52,344 bases of DNA from Myxococcales bacterium (GCA_029862185.1 JAOTXX010000022.1:1-52344); one strand, 5' to 3'. Positions 17,941 to 29,910 are shown, numbered from the stretch's first letter. The notes: a model not told the origin generated them from the sequence alone. A program made the numbers and translations.

Positions 17941-19674
17941 CTAGCTGAGTTGCCCACGGACGAACGGTAAGTACGTCGGGTGCCAGAAGCGTTCTCGGAC
18001 GAAAGACTCGATGTCTTCGGGGATGTTTGCTCGGCGAGCTACGCCATCGGCGATGGCCTGTTTAACGACGGCGGCAGCTACTTGGACCGAGGTTTCTTGA
18101 AGGTCGTTGACCGGTGGGTAGATGAGGCCGCCTTCGACGTATTTCTCGATCGTGTAGTCGGCCAGGGCTTGGGATGCTTCCAATACCATGCCGTCCGTGA
18201 TGGACTTGGCGTCGCTCAAAATCGCGCCGAAACCGAGCCCAGGGAAGATGAAGGCATTGTTGCCTTGGCCGATTGGGTGCGTAACCCCGCCCATCATGAC
18301 CGGCGCGAAGGGGCTGCCGGTTGCAACAATCGCCTGACCATCGGTCCAGCGAAAGATGTCGACGGGCTTGGCTTCCGCCGAGTTCGTGGGGTTAGAGAGA
18401 GGGAAGATGATCGGCCACTTGTGGTTGTCGGCCATGGCCCGGACGATTTCCTCATTGAATGCGTCCGGTCTACCGGACAGGCCCAAAAGAACGGTGGCGC
18501 GTGCATTGCGAATCGTCTCCACCAAATTGGGTGTGTCGCCTTCGAACTTCCAATCTCGTGTGATCGCGCGGTCATGCGCAAAGTCGCGCTTGTATTCCTC
18601 CATGTCGCGGTGGCTCATCAGGAGCCCGCGGGAGTCGAGCACGAACACGCGTGCCTTTGCTTCAGCGCGGCTCAATCCTGCTCGAACCAGCCCCTCGCGG
18701 ATCGCCCACGCGACGCCGACTCCCCCTGCGCCTGCGCCATGAATCACGAAGATCTCGTCCTGGAGGCTTTCGTTGCGGAGATGACAGGCTGCGAGGATGC
18801 CTGCGAGCGCGACCGCCCCTGTTCCCTGGATGTCGTCATTGAATGACGGGCCACGATCGCGATAGCGTTCGAGCACGGTGAAGGCCGCAGTTTTCGAAAG
18901 ATCCTCCCACTGGATGACGGCGTCGGGCCAACGGGTCCAGACCGCGTCGACGAATTGGTCGAGGAACTTGTAGTAATCGTCTCCTCGGAGCCGCTTCTGG
19001 CGAACGCCCAAGTAGTTCGGGTCGTTGATCAGGTCCATGCGATCGGTGCCCACATCGAGCGCCACCGGCATGGTGTGGAACGGGCTGACGCCGCCGCCGA
19101 CGGTGTAGAGCGCCATCTTTCCGATCGGAATCGCGAGACCACCATAGCCTTGGTCGCCAATCCCGAGAATCGCCGACGAGTCGGTCGCGACGATCATGCG
19201 GACGTCTTCCATCGGGTAGCACTCGAGTGTTTGATCGGCCCGATCGATGTTGAGCGGCGAATACGAAAGACCCCGAGGGTTCTGGTAAAGCGCGCTAAAC
19301 TGCTGCACCGCGGCGCCGACGGTCGGTGTGTAGACGATGGGGAGCATCTCGTCGAGATGCTTTTCGAGCAATGCGTAAAAGAGAATCTCCTGCCGCTCTT
19401 GCACGGCCCGAAGGTATTGGTACTTGTCGATATCGGTCGGCGCCTGTACGAATCCCTCGTAGACGCGTTCGATTTGCTGTTCGAGCGTGTTGTACTGGGG
19501 CGGAAGAAGGCCGCCGAGTCGAAGCGCTACACGCTCTTCGTAGCTGAATGCGGTGCCCTTGTTGCTCAGCACCAAGCGCAGAAGCGCGATCCCATCGAGA
19601 TAGACCTCCATGTACTTGCGTCCATGATCGTCTTCCTTGAGGTCGAACAGGCGGCTAACGCGTTTGCGCGGCAT
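17941..19674 (-). CDS. maeA: NAD-dependent malic enzyme
   Basis: A 577-residue malic enzyme of the large SfcA/MaeA type, oxidatively decarboxylating malate to pyruvate. Malic signatures are present: YTPTVGAAVQQFS near residue 115, GILGIGDQGYGG-like ILGIGDQGYGG, the metal site FNDDIQGTGAVAL and the NAD-binding IHGAGAGGVGVA. It lies 13 bases after leuB. Placement at the end of the branched-chain amino acid operon makes biochemical sense, since pyruvate feeds IlvB and CimA. It could alternatively have its own promoter, though none is visible. Confidence 0.92.
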   Translation of the reverse strand: MPRKRVSRLFDLKEDDHGRKYMEVYLDGIALLRLVLSNKGTAFSYEERVALRLGGLLPPQYNTLEQQIERVYEGFVQAPTDIDKYQYLRAVQERQEILFYALLEKHLDEMLPIVYTPTVGAAVQQFSALYQNPRGLSYSPLNIDRADQTLECYPMEDVRMIVATDSSAILGIGDQGYGGLAIPIGKMALYTVGGGVSPFHTMPVALDVGTDRMDLINDPNYLGVRQKRLRGDDYYKFLDQFVDAVWTRWPDAVIQWEDLSKTAAFTVLERYRDRGPSFNDDIQGTGAVALAGILAACHLRNESLQDEIFVIHGAGAGGVGVAWAIREGLVRAGLSRAEAKARVFVLDSRGLLMSHRDMEEYKRDFAHDRAITRDWKFEGDTPNLVETIRNARATVLLGLSGRPDAFNEEIVRAMADNHKWPIIFPLSNPTNSAEAKPVDIFRWTDGQAIVATGSPFAPVMMGGVTHPIGQGNNAFIFPGLGFGAILSDAKSITDGMVLEASQALADYTIEKYVEGGLIYPPVNDLQETSVQVAAAVVKQAIADGVARRANIPEDIESFVRERFWHPTYLPFVRGQLS

Positions 19675-19687
19675 GTCGGTCCTTTCC

Positions 19688-20764
19688 TTAGGCGGCTTCG
19701 ATGGCGTTCACGACTGCACCCGCCATCTCCGTTGTCCCGAGCGAACGCTGTCCGCCGCTCAAATCTGCCGTCCTGAGGCCACTGTCGAGGACCTTTTGAA
19801 CCGCATCTTCAATCGTTTTCGCATCTTCATCGAGGTCGAGGCTGTGCCGAAGCAGCATCGCCGCGCTCAAAATGGTGCCAAGAGGGTTTGCGATCCCCCG
19901 GCCGGCGATGTCAGGCGCCGAGCCGTGGATGGGCTCGTAGAGGCCCAGCGTCCCCTCGCCGAGTGATGCGCTCGGGAGCAGCCCGAGCGAGCCCGTCAAG
20001 ACAGCGCCCTCGTCCGAGAGGATGTCACCGAACATGTTGCCGCTGACGATGACGTCGAACGAGGAAGGGTCGGTGACGAGCCGCATGGCTGCCGAGTCGA
20101 CGAGCTGATGGTCGAGACGAATGTCGGGGTTCTCTTTGCCGACCTCGGTGGCAATTTCGCGCCAGACCTGCATCGTCGCAAGCACGTTGGCCTTGTCGAT
20201 TGAGGTAACGTGCCCGCCACGCTTTCTGGCCACTTGAAAAGCCAGCTCGACGATGCGGCGAATCTCGCTCTCGTCGTACATCATCGTGTCGAAGCCCGTG
20301 CGAAGTCCGTTCCTGGTTTCTTTCCCCTTTGGCTGCCCGAAGTAGATACCGCCCGTCAGCTCTCGGATGAAGACGATGTCGACGCCGCGGAGTCGCTCAG
20401 CCTTGAGAGGGGAGGCCGCTTCGAGCCCTCGGAAGAGCTTCACGGGCCGGACGTTGGCGAAGAGCTGCAGTGCTTTTCGCATTCCGAGGAGCCCCTGCTC
20501 AGGTCGAACCGTAGCATTCGGATCGTCCCATTTCGGCCCGCCCACCGCACCGAGCAGGACCGCGTCCGCACTCCGGCAACCGACGATGGTGTCGTCCGGC
20601 AAGGGCACACCCGTTTCGTCGATCGCGATGCCGCCGATCAAGTGAGTGGAAAACGTGAACGTGTGGCCCGACCTGCTCGCGATGGCTTCGAGCACCTGGC
20701 GGGTCGCGTCTACGATTTCGGGCCCGATGCCGTCGCCCGGAAGGAGTGTGATCTTGGCTTTCAT
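19688..20764 (-). CDS. leuB: 3-isopropylmalate dehydrogenase
   Basis: A 358-residue LeuB. It has the N-terminal LLPGDGIGPEIVDATR, the substrate-binding arginines in LGMRKALQLFANVRPVK, the catalytic region ELTGGIYFG with Y then K in the next domain, and the metal aspartates in VIVSGNMFGDILSDE. It oxidises and decarboxylates 3-isopropylmalate, and in citramalate-pathway organisms also 3-methylmalate, so it serves leucine and isoleucine synthesis here given the adjacent cimA. A 56-base gap separates it from cimA. Confidence 0.95.
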   Translation of the reverse strand: MKAKITLLPGDGIGPEIVDATRQVLEAIASRSGHTFTFSTHLIGGIAIDETGVPLPDDTIVGCRSADAVLLGAVGGPKWDDPNATVRPEQGLLGMRKALQLFANVRPVKLFRGLEAASPLKAERLRGVDIVFIRELTGGIYFGQPKGKETRNGLRTGFDTMMYDESEIRRIVELAFQVARKRGGHVTSIDKANVLATMQVWREIATEVGKENPDIRLDHQLVDSAAMRLVTDPSSFDVIVSGNMFGDILSDEGAVLTGSLGLLPSASLGEGTLGLYEPIHGSAPDIAGRGIANPLGTILSAAMLLRHSLDLDEDAKTIEDAVQKVLDSGLRTADLSGGQRSLGTTEMAGAVVNAIEAA

Positions 20765-20820
20765 GTCCTGTTACCTATGCGGCCGGCCATGATGCACGGC
20801 GCGCGTCTCGAGGGCAATGA

Positions 20821-22449
20821 CTAAGTCCGCGCCGCGGTGGCTTCTTGCTGCCCTTCGTGTCTCGCGCGCTCCAACGAAAGACCGTACTCGATGCTGTCGA
20901 CGAGTGCCTGGAGCGACGCCTCGATGATGTTGCTCGATGCGCCGACTGTGCTCCAGCTGTCGTGAGACGATTGGCTGTCGATGAGCACCCTGGTCGTCGC
21001 CCCGGTTCCGCTCCTGCCGTCGAGAATGCGAACCTTGTAGTCCGTGAGGTGCATGTCCGCGATCTCGGGGAAGAACGGTCGCAGAGCCTTACGAAGCGCG
21101 GAGTCTAGGGCGCTTACTGGGCCGTTGCCTTCACCGGCGGTGTGCACGACCTCGTCGCCGATCCGCACCTTCACCGTAGCCTCGGCAAACATGCCGCCGC
21201 CGCGACGCCGTCCGACTCCGGCTTGGAAGTCCAGCACCTCGAACGGCGCTTTGTAGTCGGCCTGGTGGCGCGCCATGAGAACTGCGACCGAGGCCTCGGC
21301 AGCTTCGTAAGCAAAACCCTTGGATTCGAGCTCCTTTATCTTCTCGAGGACTCTCCCCCCACTCGCGGAGCTCACTTCGAGACCAAGCTCTTCGGCCTTG
21401 CTCTGGAGGTTGCTTCGCCCTGACAGCTCGCTGACCACGACGCGCGACTCGTTGCCAACTAGCGTTGGGTCGACGTGTTCGTACGACTCCGGATGACGTC
21501 GGATCGCGGACACGTGAATGCCGCCCTTGTGAGCGAACGCGCTTCGCCCAACGTAGGCTGCATGTTCGTTCGGGCTCAGATTCGCAATCTCCGCGACGTA
21601 GTGGCTGAGGTCGTGGAGCTGCTTGAGGCCGCCTTGTGGAAGACACCGAAGGCCGAGCTTGAGCTCCAGATCAGGGATGACGGAGCAGAGGTTCGCGTTG
21701 CCGCAGCGCTCACCGTAACCGTTGACGGTGCCTTGGACGTGACGCGCACCTGCGCGAATCGCTGCAACTGAGTTTGCGACGCCGCACTCGCCATCGTTGT
21801 GGGCGTGGATGCCAAGGCGCGTGTCGGGAAGCGCCTCCTGGACGGCTTTGATCATCTCTTCGACCTCCCAGGGCATCGAGCCGCCGTTCGTATCGCAGAG
21901 TGTGAGGGTTTCGGCTCCAGCGCGGGCAGCCGCTCGCAGAGTCTCGATCGCGTACCCGGGGTCGGACTTGTAGCCGTCGAAAAAATGTTCCGCATCGTAG
22001 ATCACCCGGCGTCCGCTCTTCTTGAGAAATGCGACGCTCTCCTCGATCATGCGCAGGTTCTCTTCGAGATTGGTTCGCAGCACCTCCGTGACGTGCATGT
22101 TCCATGTCTTGCCAAAGATGGTGCACACCGGCGTTTCGGCTGCGATGAGCGTTTGAAGCTGAGGGTCGTCCTCGGCGCGAAGCTCCGCCCGGCACGTGGA
22201 TCCGAAGGCCGCGATCGTAACGTTCGTCCACGGAAGGTCCTTGGCTCGCTCGAAGAACTCGACGTCCTTGGGATTCGAGCCCGGCCAGCCGCCTTCGATG
22301 AACGCCACGCCTACGGAATCCAAGTGCTCTGCGATACGAAGCTTGTCTTCGCAGGACAAACTCATGCCTTCCATCTGCGTGCCGTCACGCAGAGTGGTGT
22401 CGTAGACCTCCACGACGGGGGCGGAGGCCTTATGTCCGTTGTTGCTCAT
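20821..22449 (-). CDS. cimA: (R)-citramalate synthase
   Basis: A 542-residue HMGL-like/DRE-TIM synthase with a C-terminal LeuA-type regulatory domain. It condenses pyruvate and acetyl-CoA to citramalate, the threonine-independent route to isoleucine. The CimA-type N-terminus TTLRDGTQMEGMSLS and AFIEGGWPGSNPKD differ from LeuA (GEQSPG, IEAGF). The ATG at 22449 is chosen because the frame runs 36 codons further into leuD; even so the genes overlap by 20 bases. Having both this gene and leuA in one operon supports distinct CimA and LeuA roles. Confidence 0.9.
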   Translation of the reverse strand: MSNNGHKASAPVVEVYDTTLRDGTQMEGMSLSCEDKLRIAEHLDSVGVAFIEGGWPGSNPKDVEFFERAKDLPWTNVTIAAFGSTCRAELRAEDDPQLQTLIAAETPVCTIFGKTWNMHVTEVLRTNLEENLRMIEESVAFLKKSGRRVIYDAEHFFDGYKSDPGYAIETLRAAARAGAETLTLCDTNGGSMPWEVEEMIKAVQEALPDTRLGIHAHNDGECGVANSVAAIRAGARHVQGTVNGYGERCGNANLCSVIPDLELKLGLRCLPQGGLKQLHDLSHYVAEIANLSPNEHAAYVGRSAFAHKGGIHVSAIRRHPESYEHVDPTLVGNESRVVVSELSGRSNLQSKAEELGLEVSSASGGRVLEKIKELESKGFAYEAAEASVAVLMARHQADYKAPFEVLDFQAGVGRRRGGGMFAEATVKVRIGDEVVHTAGEGNGPVSALDSALRKALRPFFPEIADMHLTDYKVRILDGRSGTGATTRVLIDSQSSHDSWSTVGASSNIIEASLQALVDSIEYGLSLERARHEGQQEATAART

Positions 22450-23017
22450 GGCGCGTGATCTGATCGTCGAACGAAAGCAGGTAGCCAAGCTGGTCGATGC
22501 CCTCGAGAAGACAGTGCTTCGAAAATGCGTCGATTGGGAACGTCGTTTCGAGCCCATCTAGGGCGGTCACAGACTGACTCTGCAAGTCAATCGTGATCTC
22601 CGTAGAACGGTCGAGCTGAACCGCCTCCATCAGCCTCTTGTAGACGGCTTCGCTCACCTCGACGGGGAGCAGCCCGTTCTTCAACGAGTTGCTCTTGAAG
22701 ATGTCGGCGAAACCCGTCGAGATGATCGCCCGAAAACCCCAGCCGACGAGCGCCCAGGGCGCGTGCTCTCTTGAGGACCCACTCCCGAAATTGTTGCCTG
22801 CGAGGAGGATCTGCGCGCCCTGCGACGCCGCTTGGTTGAGCACGAAATCAGGGTTGTTCGATCCGTCTTTGAGATAGCGCCAGTCGCAAAACAGGCTGTC
22901 GCCAAGACCGTGCTTATCGGTCACCTTGAGAAACCGAGCGGGGATGATCTGGTCGGTGTCCACGTTCTCTTCGGGGAGAGGGACCGCATGCGATGTCAGT
23001 GTGGTGAATTGCGCCAT
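22430..23017 (-). CDS. leuD: 3-isopropylmalate dehydratase small subunit
   Basis: A 195-residue LeuD. Diagnostic segments are VDTDQIIPARFLK near residue 20, NNFGSGSSREHAPWAL around residue 75 and FKNNGLLP-like SLKNGLLPVEV. It forms the swivelling domain of isopropylmalate isomerase with LeuC, and with CimA it would also isomerise citramalate. It lies 11 bases after leuC and overlaps the cimA start by 20 bases. Confidence 0.95.
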   Translation of the reverse strand: MAQFTTLTSHAVPLPEENVDTDQIIPARFLKVTDKHGLGDSLFCDWRYLKDGSNNPDFVLNQAASQGAQILLAGNNFGSGSSREHAPWALVGWGFRAIISTGFADIFKSNSLKNGLLPVEVSEAVYKRLMEAVQLDRSTEITIDLQSQSVTALDGLETTFPIDAFSKHCLLEGIDQLGYLLSFDDQITRHEQQRT

Positions 23018-23028
23018 GACTCAGCCTT

Positions 23029-24438
23029 TCAAGATAGAAGCAAGGTCCGCGGGTCGGTGACTTCGCCTCTGACCGCCGACGCGGCTGCGGTGAGAGGGGA
23101 GGCGAGGAATGTTCGGCCGCCCTTGCCCTGACGCCCTTCGAAATTTCGGTTCGAAGTGCTGACTGCGTATTGCCCGGGTTCCAAGTTGTCGCCGTTCATT
23201 GCGATGCACATCGAGCAGCCGGGCTCACGCCATTCGGCGCCGGCTTCTTCGAAGATCCGGTCGAGCCCCTCGGCCTCGGCCTGTTTCTTGATGTCGTGAG
23301 ATCCAGGCACCACGAGCGTTCGCACCCCGTCCGCTACCTTGCGTCCGCTGAACACGCCGGCCGCCATACGAAGGTCGCTGATGCGGGAGTTGGTGCACGA
23401 GCCAATGAAGACCACGTCGATCTTCTTTCCGAGCAGGCGTTGCCCCGGCTGAAGGTCCATGTAACCCATCGCCTTCTCGAATGCCGCCCGCTGCGAAGCG
23501 TCCTCGAACCGGTCCATCGTGGGCATCGGCTCGCTGATCTGCATGCCCATGCCGGGGTTCGTCCCGTAAGTGATCATCGGCTCGAGCTTGTTGGCATCGA
23601 TGACGACGGTCTTGTCGAAGGTCGCGCCTTCGTCGGTGCGCAGTTGAATCCAGCGTTCGACCGCTGCATCCCAGTCTGCCCCCTGAGGGACGTGGTCTCG
23701 CCCTTTCAGATACTCGAAGGTCGTTTCGTCGGGGCCGATCATGCCGGCGCGTGCACCCGCTTCGATGCTCATGTTGCAGACCGTCATTCGGCCTTCCATG
23801 TCGAGAGCGCGGATTGCCGAGCCGGTGAACTCGATCACGTAGCCGGTGCCGCCGCCGGTGCCGATTTCGGCACAGAGCGCCAGAATGATGTCCTTGGCTG
23901 TGACAGCCGGCATGAGCTGACCTTCGACGCGCACCTCGAGGGTCTTTGCCTTCCGCTGCAAAAGGCACTGCGTTGCGAGAACGTGCTCTACCTCGCTCGT
24001 CCCGATGCCAAACGCCAGGGCACCGAACGCGCCATGGGTCGACGTATGACTGTCGCCGCAAACAATCGTCTTGCCGGGTTGCGTGAAGCCGCGCTCCGGC
24101 CCGATGACGTGCACAATCCCGTTCCGGCTGTCGCCAAGCGCGTAGAGCTCGATGCCAAACTCCTTACAGTTGCTCTCCAACTGCGCGAGCTGTGCCTTTG
24201 CCTGATCGTCGATGACCCAGAGCGCCTTCGGTAGCGTCGGCGTCGAATGGTCCATCGTCGCGATGGTCTTCTCCGGGCGTCGGACCCTGAGGCCGCGCTC
24301 ACGGAGGCCGGTGAAGGCCTGCGGCGACGTGACCTCGTGAATGAGATGCAGGTCGATGTAAAGAACCGCGGGCCGGTCCGGCTCCTCAACGACGACGCGC
24401 GCGTCCCAAACTTTCTGAAATAGTGTTCTTGGTTCCAT
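23029..24438 (-). CDS. leuC: 3-isopropylmalate dehydratase large subunit
   Basis: A 469-residue LeuC of the aconitase superfamily, the [4Fe-4S] subunit of isopropylmalate isomerase. The N-terminus [36 protein letters not shown], the first cluster cysteine in [10 protein letters not shown] and the CxxC pair in [10 protein letters not shown] are all visible. It starts 8 bases after leuA. A long opposite-strand open frame over this gene is a codon-bias shadow. Confidence 0.96.
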   Translation of the reverse strand: MEPRTLFQKVWDARVVVEEPDRPAVLYIDLHLIHEVTSPQAFTGLRERGLRVRRPEKTIATMDHSTPTLPKALWVIDDQAKAQLAQLESNCKEFGIELYALGDSRNGIVHVIGPERGFTQPGKTIVCGDSHTSTHGAFGALAFGIGTSEVEHVLATQCLLQRKAKTLEVRVEGQLMPAVTAKDIILALCAEIGTGGGTGYVIEFTGSAIRALDMEGRMTVCNMSIEAGARAGMIGPDETTFEYLKGRDHVPQGADWDAAVERWIQLRTDEGATFDKTVVIDANKLEPMITYGTNPGMGMQISEPMPTMDRFEDASQRAAFEKAMGYMDLQPGQRLLGKKIDVVFIGSCTNSRISDLRMAAGVFSGRKVADGVRTLVVPGSHDIKKQAEAEGLDRIFEEAGAEWREPGCSMCIAMNGDNLEPGQYAVSTSNRNFEGRQGKGGRTFLASPLTAAASAVRGEVTDPRTLLLS

Positions 24439-24446
24439 GATGCTCG

Positions 24447-26087
24447 TTACGCAGCGCTTCCGGCTGCCTTGCTTTCGGTTTGCTTCGCTTCTCTGATCGC
24501 GAGGATACGGTTGATGGCCGCAATATAGGCCTTCGCGCTGGCGACGATGACGTCGGTGTGTGCGCCGTGGCCATGGAACACCCGTGCGCGGGAGTGCGCG
24601 TATTGCGGATTGATCTTGTCGGGCTCAGCGTCACCCTGCTCGTCGGGCGCCACGCGAACGCTCACCTCGCCAAGCGCGTCGATTCCTTCCGTCACCGACT
24701 GCACGGTGTACTCGAGCAAGGTCGCGGGCACGTGTACCAGAGACTGGATGGCTTTGTACACCGCATCGACGGGGCCCGTCCCCACTTCGGCGGCCGTTTG
24801 CGTGGCTCCGTCCGGCCCGGTGAGCTTGACCGTAGCTGTCGGCATTCCGGTGCCGCAGCCAACCTGGATGGCGTCGAGTCGCCAAAACTCCTTTGGTTGG
24901 TAGAGCTCGTCGCTGACCAGGGCCAACAAATCGGCGTCGGTGATGACCTTCTTCTTATCGGCGAGCTTCTTGAAGCGCGCAAACGCCTTGTCGAGCCCGT
25001 CGCCCGATACCGGGTAGCCGAGCTCGACCAAGCGATTCGCGAACGCATGCCGACCGGAGTGCTTGCCGAGGACGAGTTGCGTCTTCCCGGCGCCTACCGT
25101 TTCGGGTCGCATGATTTCGTACGTCTCTTCGTGCTTGAGCATGCCGTCCTGGTGGATGCCGGCTTCGTGCGCAAACGCGTTGGCGCCCACGATGGCCTTG
25201 TTCGGCTGCACGACCATGCCCGTCACCTTGCTGACCAAACGGCTCGCACGGGTGAGCTGCGTGGTGTCGACTCTGGTCTCGATCGCGTAGAGGTCGCGTC
25301 GCACGTGGAGCGCCATCACGACCTCTTCGAGCGATGCGTTACCCGCTCGCTCGCCAATGCCGTTGATCGCGACCTCGACCTGCCGTGCCCCGTGCTGGAC
25401 CGCCGACAAGCTGTTGGCGACCGCCAAACCGAGGTCGTTGTGGCAATGGACGCTGATCACGGCCTTTTCGATGCCAGGTACGTTCTCGCGAAGCATCCCG
25501 ATGCGTCCGCCAAACTCCTCGGGGATCGTGTACCCCACCGTGTCGGGAATGTTCAGCGTGCTCGCACCGGCCTCGATCGCGGCCTGCAAGGCTTCGTAGA
25601 GGAAGTCCATCTCCGTTCGGCCAGCGTCCTCGGGGCTGAACTCGATGTCGTCGCAGAAGCTACGCGCGTAGGCGACCATCTCGCTGATCTTTGCGAGCAC
25701 CTGATCCCGGCTCATCCGCAGCTTGTGCTCGCGATGAATCGGCGACGTCGCAAGGAAGGTATGGATCCGGCCGTGCTTGGCGGGGGCGATCGCCTCAGCT
25801 GCCTTTTCGATGTCGGGTTGGTGAGCCCGCGCCAGGCTGCAGATGGTTGGCGGCTCCGGAGATGGCCGACCTTCCACGCCCGTCACACCCACGGCTTCTG
25901 CGATGGTCTTCACCGCTCGCAAGTCGTCGGGCGAAGCGGCCGCAAAGCCCGCTTCGATGATGTCCACGCCCAGTCGCGATAGGGTCTTCGCCACCTCTAG
26001 CTTCTCCGACGAGGTCATCGTCGCGCCAGGTGATTGCTCTCCATCTCGGAGCGTTGTGTCGAAGATCCGTACGTGATCGGGTTGCAT
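24447..26087 (-). CDS. leuA: 2-isopropylmalate synthase
   Basis: A 546-residue LeuA, the committed step of leucine synthesis. [16 protein letters not shown] at the N-terminus, the metal site [13 protein letters not shown], and [10 protein letters not shown] are typical. The C-terminal LeuA dimer/regulatory domain, with [11 protein letters not shown] and alternating glycine turns, is complete, so leucine feedback inhibition is expected. It lies 38 bases downstream of ilvC. Confidence 0.95.
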   Translation of the reverse strand: MQPDHVRIFDTTLRDGEQSPGATMTSSEKLEVAKTLSRLGVDIIEAGFAAASPDDLRAVKTIAEAVGVTGVEGRPSPEPPTICSLARAHQPDIEKAAEAIAPAKHGRIHTFLATSPIHREHKLRMSRDQVLAKISEMVAYARSFCDDIEFSPEDAGRTEMDFLYEALQAAIEAGASTLNIPDTVGYTIPEEFGGRIGMLRENVPGIEKAVISVHCHNDLGLAVANSLSAVQHGARQVEVAINGIGERAGNASLEEVVMALHVRRDLYAIETRVDTTQLTRASRLVSKVTGMVVQPNKAIVGANAFAHEAGIHQDGMLKHEETYEIMRPETVGAGKTQLVLGKHSGRHAFANRLVELGYPVSGDGLDKAFARFKKLADKKKVITDADLLALVSDELYQPKEFWRLDAIQVGCGTGMPTATVKLTGPDGATQTAAEVGTGPVDAVYKAIQSLVHVPATLLEYTVQSVTEGIDALGEVSVRVAPDEQGDAEPDKINPQYAHSRARVFHGHGAHTDVIVASAKAYIAAINRILAIREAKQTESKAAGSAA

Positions 26088-26125
26088 GATTCATTCTCCC
26101 GACGCCGCTTCGAGCGACGCCTGAC

Positions 26126-27706
<1,581 letters not shown>

Positions 27707-27707
<1 letters not shown>

Positions 27708-29479
27708 TAGTCGTCCTTCCCTGTTTCGAAGATCGGGTTGTGCTCCGACCCGCCGGGTTTGCCCGGCCGCTCAATCATGTTGTGAAGGTCCGCTCCGGCG
27801 GGCACCATCGGGTACACGGAGTCTTCCTGCTCGACACGGAAATCGATGACGACGGTACCCTGAGTGGCTTCCGCCGTGCGAACGGCCGCTTCGACCTCTG
27901 ACCGCTTTTCCACGCGGAGGCCAGTCAAACCATGTGCGTCAGCGAGCTTCACGAAGTCGGGACTCAGGAGCGGAGTTGCGACGTAGCGTCCGCCGTAGAA
28001 GAACTGCTGCCACTGACGAACCATGCCGAGGAAGCCATTGTTGATGATGGCAACGTTGACCTTGATGCCTTCTTGCGCGCAGGTCGACAGCTCTGCCGCT
28101 GTCATTTGAAAGCCACCGTCGCCGCAGATGACCCACACGGACTCATCAGGTTCGGCGAATTTCGCGCCGATTGCGGCAGGCAAGGCAAAGCCCATCGTAC
28201 CGAGGCCGCCCGAGGTGAGCAGTTTCCGCGGATAGTCGTGCTTGTAGTACTGAGCTTCCCACATCTGATGCTGTCCGACGTCGGTGACGACGAGCGCCTT
28301 GCCTTCGGTGAACCGATAGAGGTCGTGGATGACGTGGGCTGCGTAGAGCTTGCCGAGGTCGGGGAGGTTCTTGATGTCCCTGACCGCCGATCCGCCTTTG
28401 ATCTCATCGATGTAGGCCAGCCAGTCCGGGCGGTCGCAGTTCTCGACGCGAGGCATGAGTGCCTCGAGAACCTCGCGCGCGTCGCCGACGATCGGCACAT
28501 CGACGCGGACGTTCTTGTTGATCTCTGCAGGGTCGAGCTCGATGTGAATCTTCTTGGCGTTCTGCGCGTAGGTCTTGAGGTTGCCCGTCACGCGGTCGTC
28601 AAAGCGCATCCCGACGGCGATGATCAAATCCGCGTCCTGGATGGCCTTGTTGACCCAGGTCTCTCCATGCATGCCCATCATCCCGAGGTTTCGGGGGTGA
28701 GTAGCCGGGAATCCACCCAGGCCCAGCAATGTGCAGGCGACCGGAATGTTTGTCGTTTCGATGAACTTCTTGAGGGTCTCCGTGGCTTGCGACTTGATGA
28801 TGCCGTACCCGGAGAAGAGGATCGGACGTTTTGCGTTCTTGATGAGATCGACGGCTTCGTCGAGCTGCTCGGCCAGGGGCGCGTAGTCCGGGCGGTAGCC
28901 GGGAAGCACGATTTCTTCGTCACTCCATTCGAACACACAGGATTTCTGTTGCGCATCCTTGGTGATGTCCACGACGACAGGTCCAGGTCGCCCCGAACGC
29001 GCGATGTAAAACGCCTCTCGAATCGTCGGAGCGATTTGCTCTGGCTCGGTCACCAGGTAGTTGTGCTTGGTGACTGGGATGGTGCAGCCGGTGATGTCGG
29101 TCTCCTGGAACGCGTCGCTGCCGATGAGCTGAGACGGAACCTGCCCCGTGATGCAGACCATTGGGATCGAATCGAGCATGGCGGTGGCAATGCCGGTGAC
29201 CAAGTTGGTCGCTCCAGGGCCCGAGGTTGCGATACAGACACCGACTTGCCCCGATGCACGGGCATAGCCGTCGGCCATGTGCGAGGCGCCTTGCTCGTGG
29301 CGCGTCAGCACATGGTGGATTGGGTATTGGATCATCGCGTCGTAGGCCGGCATAATCGCGCCGCCCGGATACCCGAAGCAGACCTCGACCCCCTCGCGTA
29401 CGAGCGCTTCCCAGATGATCTGGGATCCGGAAAGCGATTCGCCGATGCGATTCTTCAGCTTGGGATTGGCGGGTGTCAC
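27707..29479 (-). CDS. ilvB: Acetolactate synthase large (catalytic) subunit
   Basis: A 590-residue thiamine-diphosphate enzyme. The N-terminal VCFGYPGGAIMPAYD with the following RHEQGASHMADGYARASG holds the ThDP glutamate region, and the C-terminal GDGGFQMTAAEL plus INNGFLGMVRQWQ is the ThDP/Mg motif. The GTG start at 29479 is preceded by AAGGAG. It catalyses the first common step of valine, leucine and isoleucine synthesis and is first gene of the operon, downstream of the attenuator leader at 29553-29870. Confidence 0.96.
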
Positions 29480-29552
29480 GAGGGTCTCCTTCGGTGCTGG
29501 CTGGCTCCAACTAGTTGATTTGAGGCGGTATTCAAGCGGCGCGCGCCCAACG

Positions 29553-29586
29553 AAAAAGGCGCCGGGTCGATCACCGACCGGGCGCC
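29553..29586 (-). terminator. Second intrinsic terminator in the ilvB leader
   Basis: Arms 29558-29569 and 29575-29586 pair over 12 positions with a single C:C mismatch around a 5-base loop, followed on the minus strand by five Ts. It lies 74 bases before ilvB, so transcription must read through it or be regulated there. Confidence 0.75.
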
Positions 29587-29675
29587 TATCCCGAGGACGA
29601 ACTGGGGCATGCCCGACGCACGCCCGGTTGCTGTAGTTTTGTGCTGTGAGTGTCTATTCATGGGTCTTAGGCAAC

Positions 29676-29705
29676 AAAAAAGCCCCCGCATGCTCGATGC
29701 GAGGG
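29676..29705 (-). terminator. Attenuator terminator of the ilv operon leader
   Basis: On the minus strand CCCTCGCAT (29705-29697) pairs with ATGCGGGGG (29691-29683), nine pairs with one G:U, around a CGAGC loop, followed by TTTTTT at 29681-29676. The 5' arm shares its CCC with an alternative helix: GGGACCAGAA at 29747-29738 against TTCTGGCCC at 29711-29703, with one bulged A. The helices exclude each other, as an antiterminator and terminator should. Confidence 0.75.
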
Positions 29706-29750
29706 CCAGAAACGGTGTGGGTTGGTCTGTGGGTTGGTTCTGGTCCCCGC

Positions 29751-29849
29751 CTATGCCTGCGTAACTAGCAGGAGGCTAATAATGAGGCCGACTACGACTA
29801 CAACACCACCGACGAGGCCCGCGCGAAGCGCGTCCATCGGATCATTCAT
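29751..29849 (-). CDS. ilv leader peptide (attenuation)
   Basis: A 32-codon open frame, ATG at 29849 to TAG at 29751, whose product contains 7 Val, 6 Leu and 2 Ile, including VVVVV at residues 16-20 and LIISLLLV at 22-29. Several of these codons (GTA, CTA, ATT) look rare for a GC-rich genome. The antiterminator arm begins two bases after the stop codon, so a ribosome that finishes translation would mask it, while one stalled on Val, Leu or Ile codons would leave it free. An in-frame ATG at 29870 is possible but would be almost leaderless. A single transmembrane helix is the alternative reading of this hydrophobic peptide; position upstream of ilvB favours a leader. Confidence 0.72.
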   Translation of the reverse strand: MNDPMDALRAGLVGGVVVVVGLIISLLLVTQA

Positions 29850-29879
29850 AGCGATCGGTTCATGAACCATTACCGCCCC

Positions 29880-29908
29880 ATTGTGCGGCCAACCCCCCCC
29901 ACGGTCAA
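29880..29908 (-). promoter_or_regulatory. Predicted ilv operon promoter
   Basis: On the minus strand TTGACC (29908-29903), a 17-bp spacer containing a run of eight G, and CACAAT (29885-29880) form a sigma70-like promoter. Transcription would start near 29873, giving a short untranslated region before the leader peptide. The -35 box lies two bases from the end of repeat copy B. Confidence 0.6.
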
Positions 29909-29910
29909 GA

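Noticed and set aside
23977-23990. GAGAACGTGCTCTA, an operator-like palindrome
   Set aside because: It lacks the GTT half of the KstR-type consensus and lies inside leuC.
23170-24234. Long open frame opposite leuC
   Set aside because: It is a codon-bias shadow; leuC motifs are intact on the other strand. The same holds for the long frames opposite ilvC (26219-27283) and the large acyl-CoA dehydrogenase (36178-37704).
29553-29870. T-box riboswitch in the ilv leader
   Set aside because: No T-box sequence or specifier loop was recognised; a leader ORF with branched-chain codons explains the layout better.
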